DNA of 46,317 nucleotides. Origin: Thermomonospora echinospora. GTDB taxonomy: Bacteria > Actinomycetota > Actinomycetes > Streptosporangiales > Streptosporangiaceae. This document shows positions 30,557 to 39,696 of the stretch, one piece after another (position 1 is the first letter of the stretch; every line of letters begins with the position of its first letter). The position numbers and the translations under genes are program-made. Below the pieces are notes generated by a model, which made no database searches, was not told the DNA's origin, and worked only from the letters and a program-made list of their open reading frames with translations. The stretch is from positions 1 to 46,317 of the forward strand of contig NZ_FNVO01000035.1 in assembly GCF_900108175.1 (NCBI RefSeq). Reading direction: 5' to 3'.

Positions 30557-32159
30557 CCGGGCGGCCGGCGGCACCGCCGCCACGGCCCGGCCCGGCATGG
30601 CCGGGCTGATCGAGGACAGCATCCGCCGCGCGCCCGACCGGATCGCCCTCGGGGTGGCCGGCGGCGGCATGCGGCTGTCCTACCGGGAGCTGGGCCGGCT
30701 GGTGCGAGCGCTGGCGTCCCGGCTCACGGAGGCCGGGATCAACCGGGCAGACCCGATCGGCATCTACTGCGACAACCGCCCGGAGTTCGTCCTCGCGCTC
30801 CTTGCCGCCTGGACGACCGGGGCGGTGGCCGTCCCGATAGATCCGGAACTGACGGGCGTCGAGGTGCACACGCGCCTGGCCGCGGTCGACGCCAAGGCCG
30901 TCCTGCTCGCGCATCACCTGCGCGAGAGCTATCCCGCCGACGCGGACGCCCGCCCGGCATGGGTGATCGACATCGACGCCGCGCGCGCCGAGGTGGCCGT
31001 CACCGACGTCCGCCACGGTCATGGCGTCGACCGGACCGCGCCGTCGCCCGCGCGGGCGACGCCGGGCGGCGGCCCCGGCGATGCCGACGCCCCGGCCGTG
31101 CTGCTGTTCACCACGGGAAGCACCGGCACACCCAAAATCGTGCCGCTCACCCACGCCAATCTGGCTGCCTCCGTCGCCGGCATCCTGTCGGCCTACCATC
31201 TGGGACCCGACGACGCGACCCTGGTGATCATGCCGCTGTTCCACGGCCACGGCCTCATCGCCGGCCTGCTCGCCACCCTCGCCAGTCGCGGCGCCGCCCA
31301 CCTCCCAGCCGGCGGGCGCTTCTCCGCGCACCTGTTCTGGGACGAGACCGCCGACGCGAAGGCGACCTGGTACACCGCCGTGCCCACCGTCCACCAGATC
31401 CTGCTGGCCCGCGCCGACACCGACTACCCGGCCGACGCCCCTCCCCCGCTGCGGTTCATCCGCAGCTGCAGCGCGCCGCTCGCACCCGCCGTGCTGCACA
31501 GGACGCGGGAACGATTCGGCGCGCCGGTGATCCCCGCCTACGGCATGACCGAGACCGCGCACCAGGCCACATCCAATCCGCTTCCGCCTGACGGCGCCTG
31601 CAAGGACGCCTCCGTAGGACACCCCACCGGTCTGGAGCTTCGCGTCACCACCGCCCACGGCACCCCGGCCGCCGTCGGCGAGACCGGCGAGGTGCACGTA
31701 CGCGGACCCGCGCTCACCGGCGGCTACCTCAACGATCCCCAAGCCACTGCCGCGGCCTTCACCGACGGGTGGTTCCGCACCGGCGACCTCGGACATCTGG
31801 ACAGCGACGGTTACCTGTTCCTCAGCGGACGCACGAAAGACCTGATCAACCGCGGCGGCGAGAAGATCGCTCCGCACACCGTCGAGGCGGTGCTGCTCGC
31901 CCACCCCGCCGTTCAGGACGCGCTGGCGTTCGCGGTACCCGACGCCAAGTATGGCGAGGAGATCAATGCCGCCGTCATTCTCCGGCCCCGAGGCCACACC
32001 ACCCAGGCCGACCTGCAACAGCACTGCCGGGCCCGGCTCTCGGACTTCGAGATCCCCAAGAGGATCCACTTCCTCGACCGCTTTCCCCGCACCGCCAAAG
32101 GCGACAGCGACCGCCGCGCCCTCGCCGCCGAACTCACCCGCGACCAACCGGCGTCATAG
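30549..32159 (+). CDS. oxalate--CoA ligase-like AMP-binding enzyme
   Basis: 536 residues. The adenylation motifs are LLFTTGSTGTPKIVPLTHAN, YGMTETAHQ, WFRTGDLGHLD and the C-terminal lysine in FPRTAKGD. It resembles plant AAE3 / yeast Pcs60 oxalyl-CoA synthetases in length and in IMPLFHGHGLIAGLLATLASRG. It would activate oxalate with ATP and CoA and prime the transferase-decarboxylase cycle. The ATG at 30549 overlaps the transferase stop; an upstream in-frame ATG at 30510 would lie inside that gene. A different small dicarboxylic or fatty acid cannot be excluded. Confidence 0.85.
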   Translation: MASRAAGGTAATARPGMAGLIEDSIRRAPDRIALGVAGGGMRLSYRELGRLVRALASRLTEAGINRADPIGIYCDNRPEFVLALLAAWTTGAVAVPIDPELTGVEVHTRLAAVDAKAVLLAHHLRESYPADADARPAWVIDIDAARAEVAVTDVRHGHGVDRTAPSPARATPGGGPGDADAPAVLLFTTGSTGTPKIVPLTHANLAASVAGILSAYHLGPDDATLVIMPLFHGHGLIAGLLATLASRGAAHLPAGGRFSAHLFWDETADAKATWYTAVPTVHQILLARADTDYPADAPPPLRFIRSCSAPLAPAVLHRTRERFGAPVIPAYGMTETAHQATSNPLPPDGACKDASVGHPTGLELRVTTAHGTPAAVGETGEVHVRGPALTGGYLNDPQATAAAFTDGWFRTGDLGHLDSDGYLFLSGRTKDLINRGGEKIAPHTVEAVLLAHPAVQDALAFAVPDAKYGEEINAAVILRPRGHTTQADLQQHCRARLSDFEIPKRIHFLDRFPRTAKGDSDRRALAAELTRDQPAS

Positions 32160-32362
32160 CACGGGCGCCCAAAGCCACAAGGCCGCTCCGAGGAGCCGCA
32201 CCACATCCTATGGACGCTGGCCTGCTCTCGATACTGGGAGGCTCTGGGACAGTTTCCGGTCGACCTGCGGTTTTGTCAGATGCTGTCACCATGGATTGCC
32301 ACATAGTGTCATCAGCTGTGACCTGCGGACTCTCTGGGTTGGCTGCACCGAATGCGGCTCAT
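32160..32362. other. intergenic region, nothing recognised
   Basis: Between the ligase stop and the left end of the IS5-type element. It is visibly less GC-rich than its neighbours (for example GGTTTTGTCAGATGCTGTCACC). I see no gene, terminator or target duplication. Confidence 0.4.
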
Positions 32363-32379
32363 TGAGCTGTTTCCATCCT
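32363..32379 (+). repeat. left terminal inverted repeat of the IS5-type element
   Basis: TGAGCTGTTTCCATCCT, matching the right end with one mismatch. Confidence 0.8.
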
Positions 32380-33049
32380 GATCGTGCTGGTCACAGGGTG
32401 GTTGCAGGACGGGCAACCCGATCATGAAGCAGTGAAGCTCCTGGTAGATGCGGAGTCGACCAAAACGACCGCCCCGCCAGGAGCTTGGGGTGTTGTTCTA
32501 CCGTGCCGCCCTCGATCTGTCGCCCCAGACCTGCACCTTCGTGGCTGACCTCATCCGCGGCCACCGCCGCCCGATCGGCTCGCGGTGGCGGGCGCTGCCG
32601 CCCGGCCGCCAGGCGCTGCCGGCAGCTGGTCCATCTGCGCCGTAATGGGACCTTCCCCGCCCTGGTCGCCGCGTTCGATATCGGGGTGGCCACCGCCCAC
32701 CGCCACGTCACCGAGGTGATCGCGCTGCCGGCTAAGGCGACGCCCGACCTGCGGCAGGTGATGCGGACCGCCCGACGCATGGCGTACGTGATCCTGGACG
32801 GCACCCTCGCCGGAACCGACCGGCTGTCGGGAGCAAAACGACCGGCTGTACTACTCGGGGAAACATCACCGGCACGGCGTCAACATCCAGTTCCTCACCG
32901 ACCCGCACGGCCGGCTGATCTGGGCCTCCCCGGCACTGCCCGGCAGCTTCCACGACCTGACCGCCGCCCGCACCCACGGCATCGTCCAGAGCCTGACCAG
33001 GTGGGCGATCGCCTGCTCCGCCGACAAGACGTCCCATGCGGTTAGCGTG

Positions 33050-34288
33050 TCAAGCCGCTGCCAGGGGGCGGGGTGTGAACGCGGCGGCCTCCTGGTAGGG
33101 CTGTCGGGTGTGCAGACAGTGGTGCAGGCAGCCCAGCAGGCGGTTGAAGGTGTTGCGCAGTGCGGCGGTGTGGCTGTCACCGGCCTGGCGTCGTCGCTGG
33201 TAGTGGGCGTGAGCACCGGGTGAGGCGGTCAGGGCCGAAAACGCCCACTGGTAGCCGGCGGTGGCCAGTCGCTGGTTCTTGACGCGCCGGTGCATCACGA
33301 TCACCCTCTTGCCCGAGGCGCGGGTGACCGGGGCCGCCCGGCGTAGGCTTTGAGGGATCTGGCATCGGTGAACCGCGAGCGGTCATCGCCGATCTCGGCG
33401 AGCACCCGGGCGTCGGTGAGTCGACCGAGACCGGGCAGGCTGGTGATGATCTCGGCGTCTGGGTGCTGGTCAAAAGTCTCTTCGGCGGCTGCGGCGAGCT
33501 CGTCGGCGTTGACGCAGGCGGTGTCGAGGGCCCGCAGCAGCGCCACCGCCCGGCGGCCCATCGCCTGCACGGGCCAGCGGTGGCTGGCGCAGGTGCTCGC
33601 TGGTCAACGCCTGGTGGATGTGGGCCGCCCGAGCGGTCACGCCGCGTTGCCGGCCGGCCTGGCGCAGCAGGTCGGCGATCTGCTCGACCGACAGTGCCGC
33701 AGCGTCGGCCGGTGTCGGCGCGGCCGCCAAAATCGCGCGTGCTTCGGGTCGCATGATGCCGCCTCGGGCGTCACGGAACGCCGCCAGGAAGGCCGGGTAG
33801 TACTCGCGCAGCAGCGACCGCAGCTTGTTGTGCGCTTGGGTGCGGTCCCACACGGCGTCCTGCTGGGCGCGTGCCAGCACGGCGACCGCTTGGGCGAGTT
33901 CGGAGTCGGCCGGCAACGGCCGGTGTGCGGCCATGTCGGTGCGCAAGATGTTGGCCAGTACCATCGCGTCGGCATGGTCGGACTTCTTGCGTGAGACCGT
34001 GTGCCGTTCCCGGTAGCGGGCCACCGCCATCGGGTTGATGACGAACACCGGCCGCCCACTGGCCCGCAGGCAGGACACCAACAACCCCCGTGAGGTCTCG
34101 ATCGCCACCGGGATACGGGCGTCTGGGCCGTCACCGGCCTGGGCGAGCATCTCCAGCAGGTGCCCAAACCCGGCCGCGTCATCGCCGATGCGCCGCCGGG
34201 CCACCAGCCTGCCGTCGCCATCGACGATCGCCACGTCGTGGTGCTGCTCGGACCAGTCGATCCCGCAGAACACCGCCATAGGCATCAC
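33050..34288 (-). pseudogene. IS110-family transposase with two frameshifts
   Basis: The N-terminal half from 34288 has the RuvC-like DEDD domain: FCGIDWSEQHHDVAIVD, VAIETSRGLLV and KSDHADAMVLANILRTD. Near 33575 one extra base moves the frame; the match continues as QAMGRRAVALLRALD and SLPGLGRLTDARVLAEIGDDRSRF. Near 33340 a lost base moves it again; the end reads VMHRRVKNQRLATAGYQWAFSALTASPGAHAHY and TFNRLLGCLHHCLHTR. An intact protein would be about 400 residues. Both indels are single bases, so sequencing error is an alternative to decay. Confidence 0.85.
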
Positions 34289-34596
34289 CCCAGGTCATCA
34301 CGGTTGCGCTTTCGCCGGCTGCGATCACGCCGCGGCCTAATGACAGGACTCGCGGTCCACCATCCCACCAGCGGTTCGTGACCTCAGACCCCCGCAGGCC
34401 CTCCCACTTGTTCAAGGGCTCACCGGCCCCGGCACACGCAAGAGGCGACTCCGCGAGCGGCTCAAGCCACGAATACCAAGGACCCGACCCCGCCATGGCC
34501 TGAACACGGATAGACCGCTCTTGTCGCAGCGCTACCAGCGCCGCCTACTCGCCAGGTCTCCACCGCCAACCACGGGGCCGGGCCTACCTGCTCATT
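34289..34596 (-). other. IS110 non-coding end, candidate bridge RNA locus
   Basis: 308 bases between the transposase start and the element boundary. In IS110-group elements such as IS621 the non-coding left end encodes the bridge RNA that pairs with donor and target DNA. I see several short GC-rich inverted segments but did not fold it. It contains CGGCACACGCAAGAGGC (34430-34446), which recurs in the IS5-type transposase tail at 34661-34677. Confidence 0.45.
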
Positions 34597-34831
34597 AGAC
34601 GTACTGCGGCGCAGGAGGCGCCATCGGTACCCCGTTCAAGCGCCGCAAGCACCGCAGGCTCGGCACACGCAAGAGGCTGTTCAACCGGCACCACGCCCAG
34701 GTCCGCGCCCTCGGCGAACAGGGCGCCGCCACCCTCAAGGACTGGCACGTCCTCCGCAAGGCCCGCTGCTCACCAGCCCGGATCACCACCATCGTCCAGG
34801 TCATCCTGGCCCTGCACCATCACACCAACTG

Positions 34832-34848
34832 AGGTTGGAAACAGCTCA
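34832..34848 (-). repeat. right terminal inverted repeat of the IS5-type element
   Basis: AGGTTGGAAACAGCTCA, the inverted copy of the left end with one mismatch. It begins at the last base of the transposase stop codon. Confidence 0.8.
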
Positions 34849-34890
34849 CTGGCTCGGCTCCGCCTGCCAGAACTCCTCCACCCAATGGAC

Positions 34891-35610
34891 TCAGTCGTCC
34901 CCGGGGAGGTTTCCGGCGAGGTCGCGCATCGCACTCTGTGCGCGTTCGATTGCTATGCGTTCAGCGCGTTCGGGGTCGTGGGCGCGGATGGCGTCGAGGG
35001 TGCTGCGGTGGCTCTCCCATCGCGAACGACCGAAGGTGGGATCCTTGCGCAAGCGGTCCACTGAGCGCTTGCGACGTTCGACGCTTGAAAGAGCGCGTGT
35101 CTGCTCGAAGAGCCGGATCAGAACGGGATTGTGGGTGCTGGCTAGTACGGCGGCGTTGAACTGTTGCACGCTGGCGTACAGGTTTTCGGCGTGTCCGTCG
35201 ATGGGCAGGCCTTCGGCCACGCGGGCAGCATAGAGCCGGGTCTGGTCTTCGGCTGCGTCGAGTAGTCGAGTCAGATGCGCGATGTCGGCGTCGGTCGCGT
35301 GGACGGCCGCCAGCCGTGCCACCAAGCCGCGGAGGGCGACCTCCACCTCAGCCAGTTGCTGCGGGGTGCCACTCACGCTTGCAGCAACGCAGACGGTCCG
35401 CGGGCTCTTGCGTTCGAGGAGGCCGTCGGCCTCAAGGCGCTTGATGGCCTCGCGGACCGGAGTGGGGCTCACAGAGAGCCGCTCCGCAAGCCCGCGTTCG
35501 GTCACCCGCTCCCCCGGCGCAAGCGCACCTTCGACGATCAGGTCTCGCAGGCGTCGGTACGCGCGTTCAGCCAGCGATGTCGAATCGAGGCCACTGAGCT
35601 GATCTTGCAC
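34891..35610 (-). CDS. GntR family regulator, FadR/FCD type
   Basis: 239 residues from the GTG at 35610, which has AGGAGGAAAG just upstream; an upstream TTG in frame is less likely. The winged helix-turn-helix reads LAERAYRRLRDLIVEGALAPGERVTERGLAERLSVSPTPVREAIKRLEADGLLER. The C-terminal FCD-type helical domain has EVALRGLVARLAA, ENLYASVQQFNAAVLASTHNPVL and SHRSTLDAIRAHDPERAER, with histidine/aspartate residues that usually bind a metal and an organic acid. It is divergent from the transport operon at 35776 and most likely represses it until the acid substrate is present. Confidence 0.92.
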   Translation of the reverse strand: MQDQLSGLDSTSLAERAYRRLRDLIVEGALAPGERVTERGLAERLSVSPTPVREAIKRLEADGLLERKSPRTVCVAASVSGTPQQLAEVEVALRGLVARLAAVHATDADIAHLTRLLDAAEDQTRLYAARVAEGLPIDGHAENLYASVQQFNAAVLASTHNPVLIRLFEQTRALSSVERRKRSVDRLRKDPTFGRSRWESHRSTLDAIRAHDPERAERIAIERAQSAMRDLAGNLPGDD

Positions 35611-35668
35611 CTTTCCTCCTGGTGGTCGGAGCAAGCATAGATCGCAACAGCATGAAGCAGAGGTTCCA

Positions 35669-35706
35669 TCGATGCTATTGCAAAAGGCATCGACGTGGCA
35701 TAGGGT
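35669..35706. promoter_or_regulatory. promoter and dyad of the acid-uptake operon
   Basis: TTGCAA (35678-35683) and TAGGGT (35701-35706) are 17 bases apart and fit a -35/-10 pair for the operon starting at 35776. The inverted repeat TCGATGC - N11 - GCATCGA (35669-35693) overlaps the -35 box and is a candidate GntR operator. The second half of the gap (35707-35775) is the leader. Confidence 0.45.
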
Positions 35707-35775
35707 CCACTGCGACCCCCGGTGTGACGTGCGTCATGTCTCTGGCCGGGGCTCCACAAGGAGAGGTCGAAGCAC

Positions 35776-36867
35776 ATGAGGTTGGTTTCCCGAGGCGCAG
35801 CGACCGCCCTGTCTGCTGCGCTGATGCTGTCCGCTTGCAGCAACGGAGGGGGCGAGCCGAAGATCGTCGCCGACACGTCTCGGCCTTCCGAGATCTCGGC
35901 CGACACGGTCTCTAAGGCCGAGGCAGAGGGTGAGGTCGTGGTTTACACCAACTCGCCGGACGAGCTTTGGGACGCGCTGATCCCCAAGTTCAAGAAGGCC
36001 TATCCCGGGATCAAGATCTCGCCGGTAAGCCTCAACGGCCCGGAACTGGTCCAGCGGCTGCGCTCGGAGCAGAAGTCCGGGGCAGCCACGGCTGACCTGG
36101 TGATCGACAGCTCGCCGAGCACGCTGTTCGACCTGGCGGACACCCTCGAGGCACGCGATTCGGTGTTCGACGCTGATCTGCCGGACTATGCCAATCCTCG
36201 ACCGGGGGTCTACGCGATCTCCGCGGACCCGTCGATCATCGTCTACAACAAGGCGGCCGTCGGCGACAACCCGCCTGAGTCGCTCGCCGACGTCGCGGCC
36301 ATGGCCGACGACAAACCGGGCAAGCTCGCGACGTACGACATCGACAGCGAGAACGGCTATGCGCAGATGTGGACGTTCGCTGAGCAGCGCGGCGATGCTT
36401 GGACCCTGTACGACCAGTTGGCCCCCGCGACACGGTACGAGCTCAACGGCGGCTCGATGACCCAGAAGATTGCGCAGGGCGAGTACGTCGCCGGCTACTT
36501 CCAGTCTGGGTTGGTCCGTGGCCTGCTCAAGCCCGGCGGACTCGACTCCATCGTCGGCTGGAGCTACGAGAAGGACGGCACCACCGTGGTGCCCCGCTAC
36601 TCCGCCGTGGTCCAGGGCGCCGCTCACCCCAGCGCCGCCGCCCTGCTCCAGGACTACCTTCTCTCGGCGCCTGGTCAGACGGTTGCCTGTTCCAGCGGGC
36701 TGACCGCCGTTCGTGACGACGTCGCGGACACCTGTGGCGACTTCGCCGTCAAGACCGTCGTGGACGAGGTCGGCCAGGACAACATCTTGATGGTTCCTCT
36801 GGAGGAGACGATGCGGACTGAGAAGCCGGACTTCGTCGCTCGGCTGGAGAAGGCTCGGGGCAAGTGA
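35776..36867 (+). CDS. ABC transporter substrate-binding lipoprotein
   Basis: 363 residues. The signal peptide ends in a lipobox (LMLSAC, C21), so the protein is anchored outside the membrane. The mature part has VVVYTNSPDELWDALIPKFKKAYPGIKI and DLVIDSSPSTLFDLADT, the pattern of FbpA-like (type 2 periplasmic binding, iron/thiamine/phosphonate) proteins. This subgroup also binds organic anions. The FbpA double tyrosine motif for ferric iron is not evident. Its stop overlaps the permease start by 4 bases. With cyclase, CoA-transferase and lyase genes in the same operon, an organic acid ligand is more likely than iron. Confidence 0.88.
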   Translation: MRLVSRGAATALSAALMLSACSNGGGEPKIVADTSRPSEISADTVSKAEAEGEVVVYTNSPDELWDALIPKFKKAYPGIKISPVSLNGPELVQRLRSEQKSGAATADLVIDSSPSTLFDLADTLEARDSVFDADLPDYANPRPGVYAISADPSIIVYNKAAVGDNPPESLADVAAMADDKPGKLATYDIDSENGYAQMWTFAEQRGDAWTLYDQLAPATRYELNGGSMTQKIAQGEYVAGYFQSGLVRGLLKPGGLDSIVGWSYEKDGTTVVPRYSAVVQGAAHPSAAALLQDYLLSAPGQTVACSSGLTAVRDDVADTCGDFAVKTVVDEVGQDNILMVPLEETMRTEKPDFVARLEKARGK

Positions 36868-38588
36868 CGCTCTCGACATCGCTCCGTCCGCGTCGTGGCC
36901 GGCACAGTGGTGCCGCGCGGACGGACCGGCTGATCCAGTGGGGCACCTGGCTGCTGGTCGTCGTGCTGATCTTCGGTCCGATCGTGCCCGTCGTCTATGC
37001 CGGGTTCGTCGACCGGCCTCTGTACGAGTCCGGCGGTGTGCTGACCCTGGACAACTTCGGCGCCCTTGGCGAAGATCCGGCCTTCTGGTCGGCGCTGCGC
37101 AACACGGCACTCTTCGCGTTGATGGCGGCGGTGCCCGGGGTGTTGATCGGTGCTGGTCTTGCGGTGCTGGTCGCACGCACCGATCTGCCGATGCAGCGCT
37201 TCTTCGGCGTCGTGCTTGTCGCGCCCCTGCTGTTCCCTGGGCTCGGCGTGACCCTCGGCTGGGTCACCATGTACTCGCCCAGCGGCTTCGTCTCGACCTG
37301 GGTGGCCGAGCACTTCGGCTCCACGCCGTGGAACCTGTACTCCCTGCCCGGCATGGCGATCGTCACCCTCGAGAAGTCTGTCCCGCTTGTCTACCTGATG
37401 GTCCGTGCTCGCCTGTCCTCTCTCGACACCTCCATCGAGAGCGCGGCGCTCACCGCAGGTGCCCGTCCCCTCCGGGTGCTGTGGACCATCACCCTGCCGA
37501 TGCTGCGCCCCGCCCTGCTCACGGCAGCGATCCTGATCGTGATGATCGCCTTCGAGACGCTCGGACTGCCGTTGATCCTCGGAGGCCCGGTCGACATCGA
37601 TACCCTATCGACCTACCTCTACCGGACGTGGACCACCGATCCCGCGCGACAGGGAACGGTTTCTGCGGCAGCCTCGGGCCTCCTGCTGCTCGTGACGATC
37701 CTGCTGTGGCTGCGGACCCGGGTCGAGGGAGACGCCAGCCGCTACGCGACCGCGGCCGGCAAGGCCACGGCCACTCGCCGCCTCCACCTGGGTCCCCTGC
37801 GGTGGCCGCTGGCCATCCTCATCAGCAGCTACGTGGTGGTGGCGATCGTCCTGCCCGTGGTCGGCCTCGTGATGACATCGGTCACCTACATCTTCACGCC
37901 GGCGGTATCACCCTGGGACGTCCTGACGAGCCGACACTTCGAGACGGTCTTCACCAACGACTCGTTGTTCCGCTCGATCACCAACAGCCTCCTGATCGGC
38001 GTGGTCGGGTCGGTGCTTGCAACAACAGGGCTGGCGACCGCTGCGCTGGTCGCCCACCGGTCACGGTTCCGCCTGCGCTCGACGCTCACGCCGATCCTGT
38101 TCTACCCGCGTGCTCTGCCGGGCATCGTGGTCGGCGTCGGGATCTTTTGGAGCTTCGTCCTTCTGACGCCGTTGGAGCCACTGCGAACGACCGTGTGGGG
38201 CATCATGCTGGCCTTCATCGTGCGCAACACGGCCATCGGCTACGCCGCGATCCAGTCCAGCCTGTTGGCGATCAGCACCGAACTGGATGCCGCAGCCCGT
38301 ACCAGCGGCGCCACCTGGTTCAAGACATGCCGAACGATCGTCGTCCCGCTGCTGCGGCCAGCTCTCGCTGGCTCCCTCATCTTGATGTTCGTCTCGATCC
38401 TCAACGACTACGACCCTGCGGTGTTCCTCGTGACCACCGGCAACGAGGTGCTCGGCGTCACCATGCTCAAGCAGTGGGCGGCAGGCTTCGCCGGACCAGT
38501 CGCCGCCCTCGGGATCATCCAAATCGCCATCACTGCGTTCGCGGTAACGATCGGGCGTCTGGCCTGGGGAGTGAAGCTTCATGCCTGA
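36864..38588 (+). CDS. ABC transporter permease, double-domain (FbpB type)
   Basis: 574 residues from GTG 36864, with about 12 membrane segments. Two binding-protein-dependent transport domains are fused in tandem. Each has the EAA cytoplasmic loop that docks the ATPase: ESAALTAGARPLRVLWTITLPMLRPA (about 191-216) and DAAARTSGATWFKTCRTIVVPLLRPA (about 475-500). This fused layout is typical of ferric iron and related permeases. Its end overlaps the ATPase gene by 8 bases. Confidence 0.92.
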   Translation: MTLSTSLRPRRGRHSGAARTDRLIQWGTWLLVVVLIFGPIVPVVYAGFVDRPLYESGGVLTLDNFGALGEDPAFWSALRNTALFALMAAVPGVLIGAGLAVLVARTDLPMQRFFGVVLVAPLLFPGLGVTLGWVTMYSPSGFVSTWVAEHFGSTPWNLYSLPGMAIVTLEKSVPLVYLMVRARLSSLDTSIESAALTAGARPLRVLWTITLPMLRPALLTAAILIVMIAFETLGLPLILGGPVDIDTLSTYLYRTWTTDPARQGTVSAAASGLLLLVTILLWLRTRVEGDASRYATAAGKATATRRLHLGPLRWPLAILISSYVVVAIVLPVVGLVMTSVTYIFTPAVSPWDVLTSRHFETVFTNDSLFRSITNSLLIGVVGSVLATTGLATAALVAHRSRFRLRSTLTPILFYPRALPGIVVGVGIFWSFVLLTPLEPLRTTVWGIMLAFIVRNTAIGYAAIQSSLLAISTELDAAARTSGATWFKTCRTIVVPLLRPALAGSLILMFVSILNDYDPAVFLVTTGNEVLGVTMLKQWAAGFAGPVAALGIIQIAITAFAVTIGRLAWGVKLHA

Positions 38589-39696
38589 AATCAACGTGTC
38601 GGCGCTCGGCCTCGACTACGCCGCAAAGACCGCCATCGACGATATCTCCTTCACCGCCCGTGAGGGCGAGTTCCTGACCCTGCTCGGACCCAGTGGATGC
38701 GGGAAGACCACCACCCTGATGTCGATCGCCGGACTGGTACAGCCGACGCGGGGATCGATCACCTGCGGGGCCGACGTCCTCTTCGACAGCCAGCGGTCCA
38801 TCGACCGGCCCCCGGAGCGGCGCAACTGCGGCGTCGTCTTCCAGTCCTACGCCATCTGGCCGCACATGTCGGTGGCCGACAACGTCGCCTACCCATTGCG
38901 TCTGCGCAAGGTCGGCAAGGCGGAGATCGCCAAACGGGTGCAAGAGGCACTCGCCATGGTCGAACTGGCAGCTTTGGCGGAGCGGTATCCGCACCAGCTG
39001 TCGGGCGGACAGCAGCAGCGGGTGGCGCTCGCACGTGCGATCACCTACGGTCCGGGCGTCCTGCTGCTGGATGAGCCGCTGTCCAACCTCGATGCGAAAC
39101 TGCGGGAGCAGGCGCGGATCTGGCTCAAGGAGTTCCAGACGTCGGTCGGTCTGACCACCATCTTCGTCACGCACGACCAGGACGAAGCGTTGGCGCTCAG
39201 CGACCGGGTCATCGTGATGAACGACGGGCACATCGAGCAGGTCGGAACTCCGGAGGAGATCTACCAACGGCCGGCTTCGCCCTTCGTGGCGTCGTTCCTC
39301 GGATCTGCCAACCTCCTGGCCGGCACGGTCCTCGGCACCGCTGGTGGCCTCACCCAGGTCCGGCTCCAGGACAGTGGACAGACGGTCTCCGTGGGAGCGG
39401 ACAGTCTCGCCGGTGACGTGCTGGTGATGATCCGTCCTGAGGACGTGGAGCTGTTCTCCGACACCAACGCCGCCGACCACGCAACCCTGCAAGGGACGCT
39501 GGCCTCCCGCACCTTCGTCGGCTCCTCCTACCGCTACATCATCGACTGCGGCGGACAGAAGCTGAGCGTCGCCTCACGCGAGCGGTGGGAACCGGGCCCG
39601 GTGAGGCTGCGCTTCGCCCCCGAGCGGGCGCGGCTCTTCCCCCACGCCTCGGCCACGGCCGTGCCCACCCTTACTGAGGAGCTCTCCCATGCTTGA
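38581..39696 (+). CDS. ABC transporter ATP-binding protein
   Basis: 371 residues. Walker A is GPSGCGKTT (about 38-46), the Q-loop is VFQSYAIWPHMSV, the signature is LSGGQQQRVALARA, and Walker B is VLLLDEPLSNLDAKLR, followed by the H-loop in VTHDQDEAL. A C-terminal TOBE domain (residues about 240-350) is typical of PotA/FbpC-type importers. Its ATG overlaps the permease end by 8 bases and its stop overlaps the cyclase start by 8 bases. Confidence 0.94.
   Translation: MPEINVSALGLDYAAKTAIDDISFTAREGEFLTLLGPSGCGKTTTLMSIAGLVQPTRGSITCGADVLFDSQRSIDRPPERRNCGVVFQSYAIWPHMSVADNVAYPLRLRKVGKAEIAKRVQEALAMVELAALAERYPHQLSGGQQQRVALARAITYGPGVLLLDEPLSNLDAKLREQARIWLKEFQTSVGLTTIFVTHDQDEALALSDRVIVMNDGHIEQVGTPEEIYQRPASPFVASFLGSANLLAGTVLGTAGGLTQVRLQDSGQTVSVGADSLAGDVLVMIRPEDVELFSDTNAADHATLQGTLASRTFVGSSYRYIIDCGGQKLSVASRERWEPGPVRLRFAPERARLFPHASATAVPTLTEELSHA

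Larger units (their letters stand above)
33033..34602 (-). mobile_element. IS110-family element inserted in the IS5-type transposase
   Basis: Flanked by AGACGT at 33027-33032 and 34597-34602, and the sequence between can be excised to restore the IS5 reading frame precisely. The length, about 1.56 kb including one AGACGT copy, is normal for IS110. The ends have no long terminal inverted repeats, as expected for the family. The long non-coding end lies upstream of the transposase gene, as in IS110-group members. Confidence 0.8.
32448..34832 (+). pseudogene. IS5-family transposase, frameshifted and split
   Basis: Part 1 (32448 to about 32620) reads LFYRAALDLSPQTCTFVADLIRGHRRPIGSRW. Part 2, in another frame, reads LRRNGTFPALVAAFDIGVAT...AYVILDGTLAGTDRLSGAK. 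After a shift near 32839, part 3 reads DRLYYSGKHHRHGVNIQFLTD...ARTHGIV and ends in ADKT at 33032. Part 4 resumes after the IS110 at 34603 with YCGAGGAIGTPFKRR...RALGEQGAATLKDWHVLRKARCS and stops at 34832. Removing the insert restores ADKTYCGAGG exactly. Two frameshifts and the insertion make it inactive. Confidence 0.85.
32363..34848 (+). mobile_element. IS5-family element interrupted by an IS110-family element
   Basis: The ends are TGAGCTGTTTCCATCCT (32363-32379) and its inverted copy AGGTTGGAAACAGCTCA (34832-34848), 16 of 17 matching. Without the inserted IS110 the element would be about 0.9 kb, normal for the IS5 family. No clear target duplication was found outside the ends. It lies between the oxalate operon and the GntR gene. 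Confidence 0.8.

Noticed and set aside
35776-39696. Assigning the ABC transporter as a ferric iron importer.
   Set aside because: The binding protein lacks an evident double-tyrosine iron site and the operon continues into organic acid enzymes, so only the structural type is called.
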